A stretch of 64,000 nt of DNA from Henckelia pumila (taxonomy: Eukaryota > Streptophyta > Magnoliopsida > Lamiales > Gesneriaceae), in contig NC_133123.1 of assembly GCF_033568475.1 (NCBI RefSeq), positions 161,463,753-161,527,752 of the forward strand. The letters are read 5' to 3'. A program made the position numbers and the translations under genes. Within the stretch, counting starts at the first letter, position 1. Every line of letters starts with the position of its first letter. Below the pieces are notes generated by a model. That model was not told the origin of the DNA. It was given only the letters and a program-made list of their open reading frames with translations, and did not search any database. Below, piece after piece: positions 1 through 11,887 of the stretch.

Positions 1-1900
1 ATATATAGTTTATATTAAAATTTTATATTATAAAAACTTTATCTTTAATCACTAGAGGATACATTTTAATTTTGTTTAAATATATAAAAATAGATTTAAT
101 ATTAAAAATATTTTATTTTTCCCTAAACTTTAATAATATTTTTTAAATTAAAATTTTTACATCTCTGTATTTTTTTTTAATATTTTTGTGAAAAAATTTT
201 GACTCATATTTTTTTTATATCTATATTAACACTTGGATATAATATAAATAATACAAAATTTTAATATTAAAATATATATATATATATATATTTATATATG
301 GTATAAGAGATTGTGATATATTTTTTTAAAAAAAATTAGTTGCTAACATATAAAAGTTTGTATTTGAGTTTGTTACGATAAGCTAAAATTTATTACAAAA
401 TAAGTGATATTATAAAGAAAATATTGCCCATTATAAATTAATTAATAATAGTACTGAAGCATGTAAAAGATTATAACAAAAATAAAAATATTTTATTGGT
501 ATAGATATAATTTTTTTTAAAATTTATAATTTTTTTCTCAATATATTTTAAATTATTTCTCATATTAATTTTTTTTTGTTTTAATTAACAGGAATATTTG
601 TCATATAATATATTTAAGAATTAAATATTCATTCACATGTACTTCTCGTAACCTCCCCTATTTTTAATTTTTTTTTTGAAAGTTCCGTTTTCTTTGTAAT
701 AAATTGGTCCACATTTTGTAGGTTGTCTTCTCAAATATAGGATTTTTATTGGTAAGAAAAATAAAAGAGTGATTTATTCTAAAAAAAGAGGGCAATAGAG
801 TCAAATCAGGTGCAAAAAAAAAACCAAAAGACCATAAATATCTGCACTGGAGCTCATGCAATTACAACATGGATTGGAAGGGTGTCGTGAGCAAAATTTT
901 AAAAAAGTCAAGGACATATTAACTTATTAAATATTTATAAGGGGTTTTGTGGCAATTATGATTTTCAATTTTCATGCAATATTAAAATGATAAATTATTC
1001 TATGTAATTTGATTTTAATATATTATCATCTGGAAACACCATCTGGAAGCACCATCTTTCATAAGATTTTTTTCATGAGATTCACATGTGAGTTTCGCAA
1101 GTCGGTAATAAGATTAATTCAGTGGCAATCTGAACTCCTTCAGGCTCGATCGAGTCCCTTCTATCATGTACTTTTTTCTTCTTTTAGTTGCATTCCGGTG
1201 ATTCTTGATCGAATTCTCCTCAATCAAAAATCCCAAACATATATTAATTATTCTATTAATATGTAATTTGATTTTAATATATATCTGTTCATTTACGTAA
1301 AATCTTGGAAAAAACATAATTTGTACACCACAGATACAAATATACAGACTAAAGAGTAAATTTATGAGATTTGTTGAATTAGATACAAAAGATTTGTTGA
1401 ATTTTGAATGTGGTGATCGAGTTTTAATGAGAGCAACAAATGCTGATCACTAATTAAAGTTGGCAACCGTAGAACAATAAATTATCTTTGCTTACTAATG
1501 ACATTAAATTCAGAATTACTTAATCGGTATTCAAAGTGTATTAATGTCAAATTTGGTTTAAGAGCTGTTAGTTTGTCATTTATTTGTTAAAAAAAATTCA
1601 TATATATATATATATATAAGTTATAGATTTTTAAATGTTCCAAATGATAAATTTAAAATCTAGCCCCTTTAAGCAGAACATTTATAGATAACATGTTCAT
1701 TTTTTAACATTAGATCCCTGTCTTATTTGATGACTAGAAGTTAATTTGGAAAAACCAATAATAATAAAGAGTTATAAATTTTTTTTAAAAAAAAAACATG
1801 TTGATCATTGTATATAACAAACGTAATATATCAACATGAATACAACACAGGGAACAACAAATACAGGGCATTTGCTGAAAAGAAGTTGGCTTTAAGCCTT
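1..1900. other. AT-rich intergenic region
   Basis: This stretch is strongly AT-rich with poly-A/T tracts and short TA runs near 270-300 and 1600-1618. The open frames here (for example 664-861 and 1009-1266) are short, of low complexity and lack recognisable domains or splice signals, so I call no gene. If the Helitron end at 1952 is real, part of this stretch could be Helitron interior, but no 5' terminus was found in the window. Confidence 0.7.
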
Positions 1901-1922
1901 CGACAAATGAAAATTTTTCGTT

Positions 1923-1952
1923 GCACACGCATGCGTGTGCCATGTTTACTAG
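1923..1952 (+). mobile_element. Probable Helitron 3' terminus (hairpin + CTAG)
   Basis: A perfect 18-bp palindrome, GCACACGCATGCGTGTGC (1923-1940), is followed after eight bases by CTAG (1949-1952) and then a T. A GC-rich hairpin about 10 bp upstream of CTRR, with insertion before T, is the hallmark of Helitron 3' ends. No matching 5' end was seen upstream in the window, so the element is either truncated or begins outside it. A chance palindrome is possible but unlikely in such AT-rich DNA. Confidence 0.55.
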
Positions 1953-2793
1953 TTATTATTATTATTTGCTTAGGTGAATTTTAATGTATGTAATATAAGT
2001 TTTACTTTCGTCACATGTGTCACATATAAGAGCATCAGTGTCAAATAAATAATATTTGAAGGATTCAGTGGTTTCGGAAAAAAAAATCTAAGTTATTGGA
2101 TGAAAATGAACTTTGTCGAGCTACAACTTAAATGACTAAAATTATAATTTCTCCTCCGATCCATATGACACTTTTTAATCCGGTTCCTTGAATGATTTTG
2201 ATATAATTATGACTGCTTTCTCAAATTAGAAAGATATTCTTTCATCAAAATAACAATCATATGAGAAAATTATATAAATAAATAGCAGAATAACTGATTT
2301 ATCAATGCTCAAACCACAATTTACTTAAACGAAACACTCAAAATAACAAGCAACTATCAAATAAAATTCTCTTGACAAAAATTATGATGCTAATTTAAAA
2401 TAAAACCACTAAAATTATTATTAGATTCAATATCGATCATTTAATGTTACATAGAAAATCGAGTTGAATATACTTTTCAAGTGTCAAGAGGTGGTCCTAC
2501 AGTTTGTTAACTACATGTAATTTTTTGTGTTATTGGTAATTAAATACATATAATTTTAATTATGGAAGATAAAGTCGAGAGAATTAGATCAACTTTGATC
2601 CAAAACACTAAAAAAGATGCGGTACGTGCTTCTCAAGATTTGTTTACAACTCAAAATTTCACATCATAAAAAATAAAATCAAATATTAGCTTCTTGCAGT
2701 GGAAAACGTATCAAACTTTTGTTTCCTTATGAGTTGTTTTGTGATCAGGTGAGAAGCTCTGGTTGTCTTTCGATGTATATTAGGTTTAACCTT
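1953..2793. other. Intergenic region, no feature recognised
   Basis: AT-rich sequence between the Helitron-like end and the hAT element. I see no coding potential, tandem repeat or structured motif here. Confidence 0.6.
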
Positions 2794-4020
2794 GAACGAA
2801 TTAAGGATGATAATTTTTTTCCGCAGGTAACCCGAAGAGGGGTGAGTTTGGGGGGAGTGTTATCGCGTTCTGGTTCGGATTCTGGGATTTTTTTAAATCA
2901 TCGCAACAGACTGGGGCGGGATCGAGGATGATGATAGCATCCTCATACCCGCCCCGATAGACCCGATAATAATAATAAATTAATAATAATGAATTTAATA
3001 ATAAATTATTGTGATGGATGTGTTGGCCATTCTTATGACGACTGTTGCTTCCGAATCAACATTCAATACTAGTGATAGAGTTTTAAGTGTTCACCATAGT
3101 ATACTTCATCCTAAAACTGTGGAGACTTTGATGTGCGATCGAGATTGGTTATGGAGTGAAATTTAAGATGTTAAATAGTTTTCAAATGAAATTATTTCTA
3201 GTATTCCATTTTTTTCATTTGTAATATACTAATATTTATTATTTATTTTGTGTTAATCATTTGATTCTACAGTTTCAATTGATCAAATTTTTGACAATTA
3301 TTCTAATGTGGATTTAAGTAATAAGTTGTTTATGTCATTGTATTAAAGTGTTTTAAATTTATATATATTTTTTCTATATGTCTTATAATTTTGCAGGAGC
3401 CGGAGTCACGCACTAACAACAATACTGATTATTGCATGGAGTGATATGATGTGACATTATCACGATGGTGATGATAGTTATGAGTTTGATTTTTTCTGTT
3501 TATTGAACCATGGATTATTAATGTTGTGATGTGTATTGTTTCAGTAATATTAGTGTTTATGGTATTATGTATGTCATTGGATTTTTATATCTGCAACAGT
3601 TTCATTTTCGCTACATGCTTTGAGTTTTTAACTCGGTATTTAGTCTCTTTGAGTTATGTTATAGTTCGCATTTTTGTTTTCTATTTTTGAGAATGTAGAA
3701 AGTTATAGATTGATTTAAAATGATGTTTATGTAAAAAAAAAAAAACACGATTAATTGAAAATTTGATATTTCAAGCGGGGACGAGGATTTAATCCCCACG
3801 AGATCAGGGATCCACCCCCATCCTCATCCTATTTTCATATCTACAATGGGTATGGGGATGGGGATGAGGGTTTAATCCTCGTGGGTTTGGGGACGGGGAT
3901 TCCCTAGTTACGTAGAACCAGTGATGAGGGTGGGGATGGGGGTGGGTATTTAGTTCGGGGACGGGGATGGGGACGACAAACCCGTCCCTGCCCTGCCCCA
4001 TTACCATCCTTAGAACTAAT
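2794..4020 (+). mobile_element. Non-autonomous hAT transposon with 8-bp TSD
   Basis: The element runs from 2802 (TAAGGATGATAAT) to 4012. Its right end, read on the minus strand, is TAAGGATGGTAATGGGGC, giving terminal inverted repeats that share 12 of 13 bases. The flanking 8-bp direct repeats GAACGAAT (2794-2801) and GAACTAAT (4013-4020) match at 7 of 8 positions, the target-site size of the hAT superfamily. Both subterminal regions are rich in GGGGAT/GGGGCGGG-type repeats (2915-2970 and 3775-4000), as is common in plant hAT elements. At 1,211 bp it is too short to encode a full transposase; only a C-terminal remnant survives inside. Confidence 0.8.
3014..3166 (+). pseudogene. hAT transposase C-terminal dimerisation fragment
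   Basis: A 50-codon open stretch ending at a TAA reads DVLAILMTTVASESTFNTS, then RVLSVHHSILHPKTVETLM, then CDRDWLW. The V-A-S-E-S-x-F core, the R-x-L line and the L-x-P-x-x-V-E-x-L-x-C-x-x-D-W-L tail are the conserved blocks of the hAT C-terminal dimerisation domain. The upstream catalytic and BED zinc-finger regions are missing, so this is a relic inside the 2802-4012 element and not a functional gene. Confidence 0.85.
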
Positions 4021-4843
4021 ACAAAAACCTGTAAATAATGATAGTCACGTAAATCGCACTGGATAAATCATGTATAATAAACTCATTAGAAAAGATTTTG
4101 GTAAAAAAAAAAATCAAACTCTTGATCATTGGATAAAAACTCACTTACTCTTCCAGCTCGTACAACACCGAGAAAAAATAAAAATAAAAAAATTGCGTTC
4201 AACCCTTAATTTCTCAAGTAATGTATATATTGTATATTTGCTAGCTACTGTCAAAATATGAGAGACCTTTTGTGTCATGCACTAGTACGGATTGGAACGA
4301 CGATCAATGCCTATTTTGCGGGATGCACAAAAGTTTGTTAAGGAAAATGTTCACTCTAGCTATCTTTTCCCTCACATTTCACTATTGAATACTCATTCTT
4401 TGCATCGTATTCAGTCTTCAGAGTCCCTAGCATCCATCCCTCTCACTCGCACTCTCTGCAGCTTCAGTATGCTCTTCTCTATCTCTCTCTGTCAGGTGAT
4501 TTCCTCATGAAATAACCGTAGGGGCGGGCGTGGCACTTTTAGTGACTCAAGCCGAAAGTTCTTCCAGTTTGAAGCTCGTCCTGCCATGGATAACTGATAT
4601 TGTTTTTTGTTAACATTTTTTCGAGAGAACAGTTGTGTAAAGAGAAAATAACATCGATTCGTTGTTTGTTTCCTGATTTTGTTTACAATGATGAACTAGA
4701 AGATGAATTTCAAATGGCATTTGAAAATCTTGGCATAGAAATTCTTTACATGAGATTTCTTAACAAATATCTCTCTAGAACTAGAGAACAAGACGTTCAT
4801 GCACTTTTGTTTCATGCGTGGCCACCATTGAAATGACATATTT
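4021..4843. other. Intergenic segment with an unidentified exon-like relic
   Basis: Between the hAT element and array A. An open stretch on the plus strand (about 4625-4836) encodes an acidic, non-repetitive peptide with motifs YNDELEDEFQMAFENLGIE and DVHALLFHAWPPL ending in TGA. Its composition looks like a real exon, not AT-rich noise, but I do not recognise the family and see no partner exons. It directly abuts the first unit of array A, so it may be the unduplicated edge of the same source locus. Confidence 0.35.
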
Positions 4844-5388
4844 GATGTTAGGGTTGAAGATAGATGGTTGGGATGATGAGTTTTTTTTTTAACACGCAAG
4901 AGTTATTCATAAATATTTTCATGGCAACTAACCATGAAAACCCCATTTTAATGTGGGATATAAGAGCCGGAAGGGTTCTCGTGTAGATTATGTAGTACTT
5001 GCACGACTCCACGTATAAGGAATCTGTTGTCTGTCTTCAATTCTAATGTGAAAAGATACAAAATATGTTTGTACAAGTTTCTTTCGATAAAAAAACGTTA
5101 AGATGGGCAGGAAAATCGCCACTTTTTGCCCAAAAAAAATGGTACATGTCATTTGCAATCTGTAGAGAGGTGTGTTCACTTACCACCATTTTATCTATTA
5201 ATCTATGCATACGTAATGTGTATTATCCGAGTAAATTTGTGTTGTTGTGTTGTTGGATATTATACAAGGGTCAAACCAAAGCTTTGATTAAACTATACAA
5301 TCTCATGAAAGACGTGCACTCAGTAGTGGTGGTGGGGAGTATAGTGCTAAGAAAAAAAATTGGAAGATACCTCATAGTACACAAATGC

Positions 5389-7494
5389 TGTGGGGGCCTC
5401 GGGTGCTAATCTAATCTTACAGGGCCATTAATAACTAGAAATATTCCATCTGAATATTAGTCTGCTTAATCATCAACTAAATAATACAGGACATTTGGCG
5501 ACGCAAAACCTTACATTTGGCGACTCGAAAACACGTTGCGAAAAGAATAAATTTTTTTTTTCAGACAGACCACACACGGACCTTGGTCCGGACCCTCCAC
5601 GGGGTCCGTGCCTCTTCTGGACCAGGGTTCGTGCCCATAGCTGAATGCAACAAAAACGGGATTTCAAGACAGAGTGCATCCGGACCCTTGCACGGACCTT
5701 GGCACGGGGTTCGTGACCTGTGATATACAACTCTTATTCAATCTCAAACCTCATTTACATGCATTCTGATTCAACTACACAGTCATAAACATGTAAATTA
5801 CATTAAGCCCTTCTTCTAGGATACACGACATCAAATATAAACAAGTACTCGCAAACATATATACAAAGATTCATGTTCTTATTCTCATATGTTTGATACA
5901 CTCAATATTTGTGTCCTCTTGCTTAAAACCCGAGTCCTCACAGGCTAAAACTCTATCTCGAGCTATCCAAGTCAAGTCTGACCAGCTCCTGCCCCACCTA
6001 TTGCCATGCACACACACAAAACACAGCAATATCCGGATAACTCCGGTGAGAATAAATCCCAGTATAAATAACAAAACATGCAATATAATAAACATGAATG
6101 CAATGCATGTTTCAAATGAAGGCTATCAAGTCTGATATCAATCGAATATTGGTTCTTGGGATCTCGAGAAAATAAAATCTTAAACTAACACCAACTCACC
6201 CAATCGAGGTGAAGTTAAGTATTTTCTTTCCTCTAAATTTGGCGCAACTATAGTGAGTCTTCTGGCTCTGGAAGTAACTCTACATTCCGTGCCACTCAAC
6301 TACAGCCCTCCAAACGTCATATGCACTCTAGGCCTTTCAACCCTCTGTGCTTTTCAGGCTGGAGTTCAAGATGAATGCAACATAATCTGTATGCATTAAA
6401 TACTATAAAACATCTTGAACATCCACTCAAATAAGAAAGAAAATCAAGAAAATCATCTAATCACATAAGACATATAATCAAACAAGTATGTGATTAACAA
6501 GGGAATACTCGAAACAATAGCTATTTCGAGTGTTCTATCCCATCTGGATTAGCTGTCATTTATACCTTTCAATTTTGAGTCTAAAAGTACTTCAAATCTG
6601 AAATACAATCAACAACAACATATATAAAAATCTGCTCAACTTCTCAACTCAATCTCAAGTGCAAATGCTATCAAACCTTGCTTCAAATCCTTCTCGGTTC
6701 GACTCGGAGATCTCGAGTTTGGCAAACTTCGATATAAAGCTGAAATGACATGTAAAGTGACTAACAAGATCAGATGCAACTCAAACCATGCTTCTTTCAA
6801 TCAACAATATCAAAGTCTTGACATTTTGCGAATCAACGGCGTAACGGCTACAAATCGACAACCCAAACAATAGCCAAATCAATCCAACAATCAATACAAC
6901 CCATAATCCTCTTTATAGCAACCATAAACATGCTCAAACCGACAAAATCAGAAAGCATATTTTCGAAAATAGCTTCATAAATCCATAGAAAATTCGAACG
7001 ACAGTCTTTTTTCGAACCGTCTGCGAATACATAATCGGTACAGCTCATATATGCATATATCTTAAAATCATGAATTTCCATCTTCAACATAAAAATAAAA
7101 TCTGAGAAAAGTGAATGAAACTTGTACCAAAATGAAGCTCTCGGAGCGGTGATCGCATATATATATTTATCTCGAATGTCTGACGATCGGATCACAAGAT
7201 ATCGGAGCTTTTGCGGACAAAAATGGCGTGAGAAATGGTTTCAGTCGTCTCCGCCCTTTCTTTTCTGTTCTTCACGTGAAAAATGGCTGAATATAAGTGT
7301 CAGTTTAGATAAATATTAGACAAATTGCAGTTTAGTCCCTGAACTTTTGGCTATTTGCAATTTAGTCCTCGGAAAAGCGATTTAATTCAATTTTAATCCT
7401 TCTTCATTTAAGACTATTAAAATTTAATTTTAAACTCTAAATATTTTCAAATTACATATTCTCGCATAAAATTAAATAATTCTGGGCCTTAATA
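5389..7494 (-). mobile_element. Solo LTR, Tekay/Del-like Ty3-gypsy (minus strand)
   Basis: A 2.1-kb segment splits an array A unit cleanly: the unit reads up to ACAAATGC (5388) and resumes at CTGCTATGGAAAATT (7495). Read on the minus strand it starts TATTAAGGCCCAGAATTATT and ends in CCCCCACA. It contains AGTTCAGGGACTAAACTGC- and CTTATATTCAGCCATTTTTC-type motifs, which I associate with LTRs of Tekay/Del chromovirus elements in eudicots. Candidate target duplications are AATGC (5384-5388) and ACTGC (7494-7498), one mismatch. A GC-rich patch with repeated CACGGACC/GTCCGTG words lies at 5570-5720. No gag-pol is present, so recombination to a solo LTR is the simplest reading. The 5' dinucleotide is TA and not the usual TG. 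Confidence 0.65.
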
Positions 7495-10400
7495 CTGCTA
7501 TGGAAAATTATTTGGCCACATGGGGACTAATCGTAATCCCATTTAGTGGGAGTGACATTTTTTGCATTTTTGTTTGACATCATTGAAAAACAAAAAAACA
7601 CTTGTCCAAAGCCAGAAAAGAAAAAGGTACATTCTTTTCAAATCGATTATTTTTGTAAAAATTGTGGAATACTTTTGTCGTTGATTCCTTCTTAATTATT
7701 TTGTAGGCCAAGAAAATTATTTAGCAGTGCTTCAAAAGACAATCGTATTCTGACTATATGTGGTGGTATATTGTAGAAATTAAAATTTCTTGTGGTTAAT
7801 GATATTGCATCGAATAAGCAACATATTACAGAAGGCAAAGAAGTGGTATTGTTGCCTTTGTCTTCGATCGTTTTTTTCAGAAATATGAGCAAAATCTTGT
7901 TGGTTTAATGTCCATGCACAGCTTCCACCAGAGAAATTCTTCTTGGCTAGGGATAACAATGGGACGGGGAGGGGCGGGGCGGGAATTAAATACCCATCCT
8001 CTTAAATGGTATAAATGATGTTAGGGTTGAAGATAGATGGTTGGCATGATGATTTCTTTTTTTTGTACAAACAAGAATTATTCGACAATATTTTCAAAGA
8101 AACTAACCATGAAAACTCCATTTTACTGCGGGATATAAAAGGCTGAAAGGTTTTCATATAGATTCTATATTTGATATTTCCATTGACTACAGTTTTACCC
8201 ATTAGTACTTGCACGACTCCACGTATAAGGAATATATTATCTGTCTTTAATTCTAATGCAAAAAGATACAAAATATATTTTCGTACCAGTTTATTTCGAG
8301 AAAAGAAATGTTAAGATGGGCTGGAAAATCCCAACTTGTTGCCAAATAAAATGGTACCAGTCGTTTGCAAACTGTAGAGAGGTGTGTTCACTTACCATCA
8401 TTTTATCTATTAATCTACGCATACATAATATATATTATCCGAGTAAATTTGTGTTGTTGTGTTGTTGGATATTATACGAAGGTCCAACCAAAGTTGAGAT
8501 TCAACTATACAATCTCATGTAAGACGTGCACTCAGTAGTGGTGGTGGGAAGTATACTGCTAAAAAAAAAGATTGGAAGATACCTCATAGTACACAACACC
8601 AACAACTACGGAAAATTATTTGGCCACATGGGGACTAGTCATAATCCCATTTAGTGGGAGTCACATTTTTTGTGTTTTTGTTTGCCATCATGGGAAAACA
8701 AGAAAAGACTTGTCCAAAGTCTAAAAATAAAGAGGCACATTCTTTGAAAATCAATTATTTTTGTAAAAATTGTGGAATTATTTTGTCGTTGATTCTTTCT
8801 TAATTGTTTTGTAGGCCAAGAAACTTATTTAACAGCACTTCCAAAGACAACCGTGTTCCGAATTTATGTTGTGGTATTTTGTTCAAATTGAAAGGTCTTG
8901 TGTTGAATGATGTTGCATCTTATAAGCTACATATTACATAATGTAATGAAGTTGTATTGGTGCCTTTGTCTTTGATCGTCTATTTCAGAAATATGAGCAA
9001 AATCTTGTTGGTTTAATGTCCACGCACAACTTCCACCAGAGAAATTCTTCTTGGCTAGGGATGGCAATGGGGCGGGGTGAGAATGAGTTTGTCGTCCTCA
9101 TCCCCGTCCTCGAATTAAATACCAACCCCCTTGAATGGCATACATGATGTTAGAGTTGAAGATAGATGGTTGGGATGATAAATTGTTTTTTTTACACACA
9201 AGAAGTATTCGACAATATTTTCCAGGTAACTAACCATGAAACCCCATTTTACTGCAGGATATAAAGGGTCGGAAGGGTTGTTGTGTAGATTCTATATATG
9301 ATTTTTCCATTGACTACAGTTTCTTACCCAGTAGTACTTGCAAGGATCCACGAAATATGTTGTCTCCCTTCAATGCTAAAAAGAAAAGATACAAAATATG
9401 TTCGTACAAGTTTCTTTCGATAAAAGAAATGTTAAAATTGGCAGAAAAATCACCAGTTGTTGCCCAAATAAAATGGTATAGGTCATTTTCAAAATTTAGA
9501 TAGGTGTGTTCACTTACCACCGTTTTATCTATTAATCTATGCATACGTAATATATATAATCCGTGTAAATTTGTGTTGTTGTGCTGTTGCATATTATACG
9601 AGGGTCCAAAAAATTTGAAATTCAACTATACAATCTCGTGAAAGACGTGCACTCAATAGTGGTGGTGGGGATTATACTTCTAAGAAAAAAAAGATTGGAA
9701 GATACCTCATAGTACACAACTGCTACGGAAAATTATTTGGCCACAGGGGGACTAGTGGTAATACAATTTAGTGGGAGTCACATTATTTTGCGTTTTTGTT
9801 TGACATCATTGAAAAACAAGAAAATACTTGTCCGAAGCAAGAAAGTGCATGTTTTTTGCAAATCGATTAATTTTGTAAAAATTGTGGAATTATTTTGTCA
9901 TTGATACTTTCTTAATTATTTTGTAGGCCAAACAACTTATTTAGCAGCTTCAAAAGACAGTCGTGTTCCGACTATATGTTGAGGTATTTTGTTCAAATTA
10001 AAAGGTATTGTGGTGAATGATGTTGCATCTTATATGCAACATATTACAGAAGGTAATGAAGTTGTATTGCTTCAAAAGAAAGCTGTGTTCCGACTATGTG
10101 TGGTGATATTTTGTACAAATTGAAAAGTCTTATGGTGAATTATGTTGCATCGAATAAGCAGCATATTACAGAATGTAAAGAAGTGGTATTGTTGTCTTTG
10201 ACTTCGATCGTCTTTGTCAGAAACATGAGTAAAATCGTGTGGGTTTAATGTCCACGCATAACTTTCACGTGGGAAATTTTTCTTGGCTTGAGATGGCAAT
10301 GGGACGTTGTGGGGACGAGTTTGTCATCCCCATTCCAGTCCACGAATTAAATACCCACCCCATTAAATGACATAAATGATGTCAGGGTTAAAGAAATATT

Positions 10401-11177
10401 GTTGGGATTATTATTATTTTTTTACTCGCAAAAATTATTCGACAATATTTTCAAGACAACTAACCATGAAAACCCCTTTTTACTGCGGGATATAAAATTC
10501 GGAAGGGTTTTCGTATAGATTCTACATTTGATTTTGCCATTGACTATGGGTTTTACGCAGTATTACTTGCACGACTCCACATATAAGGAATCTGTTGTCT
10601 GTCTTCAATGCTAATGCAAAAAGATACAAAATATGTTCGTACAAGTTTATTTCGAGAAAAGAAACGTGAAGATGGGCAGGAAAATCCCAACTTGTTGCCA
10701 AATAAAATGGGACCAGTCATTTGCAAACTGTAGAGAGGTGTGTTCAGTTACCACAGTTTTATCTATTAATCTACGCATACATAATATATATTATCTGGGT
10801 AAATTTGTGGTGTTGTGTTGTTGGATATTATACGAGGGTCCAACCAAAGTTGAAATTCAATTATAAAATCTCGTGAAAGACGTGCACTCGGTAGTGGTGG
10901 TAGGGAGTATACTGCTAAGAAAAAAAAAGATAGGAAGATACCTCAAAGTACACAACAGCTACGGAAAATTATTTGGCCACAGGACTAGTCATAATCCCAT
11001 TTAGTGGGAGTGACATTTTTTGCGTTTTTGTTTTCCGTCATTGGAAAAAAGAAAAGACTTGTCCAAAGTAAAAAAAAAAAAGAGGTATGTTCTTTGCAAA
11101 TCGATTATTTTTGTAAAAATTGTGGAATTATTTTGTCGTTGATTCTTTCTTAATTGTTTTGTAGGCCAAGAAACTTA

Positions 11178-11643
11178 AACCTTTCACCCTAATCTGTAGT
11201 ATCCTAAACATCATTTCCATACAAGTGCCTACGACAACATAACTGCAGTTAGAAATCCTGTTTTGAGACCTTACTAAGGACAGATGGTCGTTAAGTATTC
11301 TCAAATCGAGAACCTCATAGCCATTGTTGGACATCTTCTTCATTAAATCACCACGTAGTTTTGTTCTGTGCACAAAGTATCATTTAAATCACGAAAAACT
11401 TGAAACTATACACTAAAGAAGGAAAGGCATTTTACCTAAGCTTCTTCAATCAACCCCTTCTCTGGCTCTCGCTCTAGTGGGTAGCTATCGGGAGAGAAAA
11501 TCAAATGGCGGCTTAACTTGTGCTCCAAGCTGCAAGAGCACCCAAAAAGTGATTTTTTTTAAAAAAATAAATTAAGAACGGTAGATAAAATCAAATATAT
11601 TCTTAACTTGCGCTCCAAGCCGCAAGGGCACCCAAAAAATGAT
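11178..11643. other. Filler insertion within array A
   Basis: An array A unit is interrupted after GCCAAGAAACTTA and resumes at AAGACAGTCGTG, so about 16 bp of the unit were replaced by 466 bp of unrelated DNA, with no target duplication. The insert carries a direct repeat of about 35 bp (CTCCAAGCTGCAAGAGCACC near 11522 and CTCCAAGCCGCAAGGGCACC near 11611). On its minus strand an open stretch of about 55 codons (NNGYEVLDLRILNDHLSLV, SNCSYVVVGTCMEMMFRIL) follows a TTTGTGCACAG acceptor-like site, so it may be captured exon DNA. Insertion with loss of target sequence fits double-strand-break repair. Confidence 0.5.
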
Positions 11644-11887
11644 TAAGACAGTCGTGTTCCTACTGTGCGTGGTCGTATTTTGTGCAAATTGAAAGGCCTT
11701 GTGGTGAATGATGTTGCATCGAAAAAACATCATATTACCGAAGATAAAGAAGTAGTATTACTGCTTTTGTCTTCGACCGTCTCCATCAGAAATATGAGCA
11801 AAATCTTGTAGGTTTAATGTTCACGCACAACTTCCACCAGGGAAATTCTTCTTGGCTAGAGCTGGCAATGGGGCGGGGCGGGAAGGA

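Noticed and set aside
3804-4007. A Pro/His-rich 67-residue frame with repeated PHPHPHP.
   Set aside because: It is a translation of the GGGGAT repeats in the hAT subterminal region.
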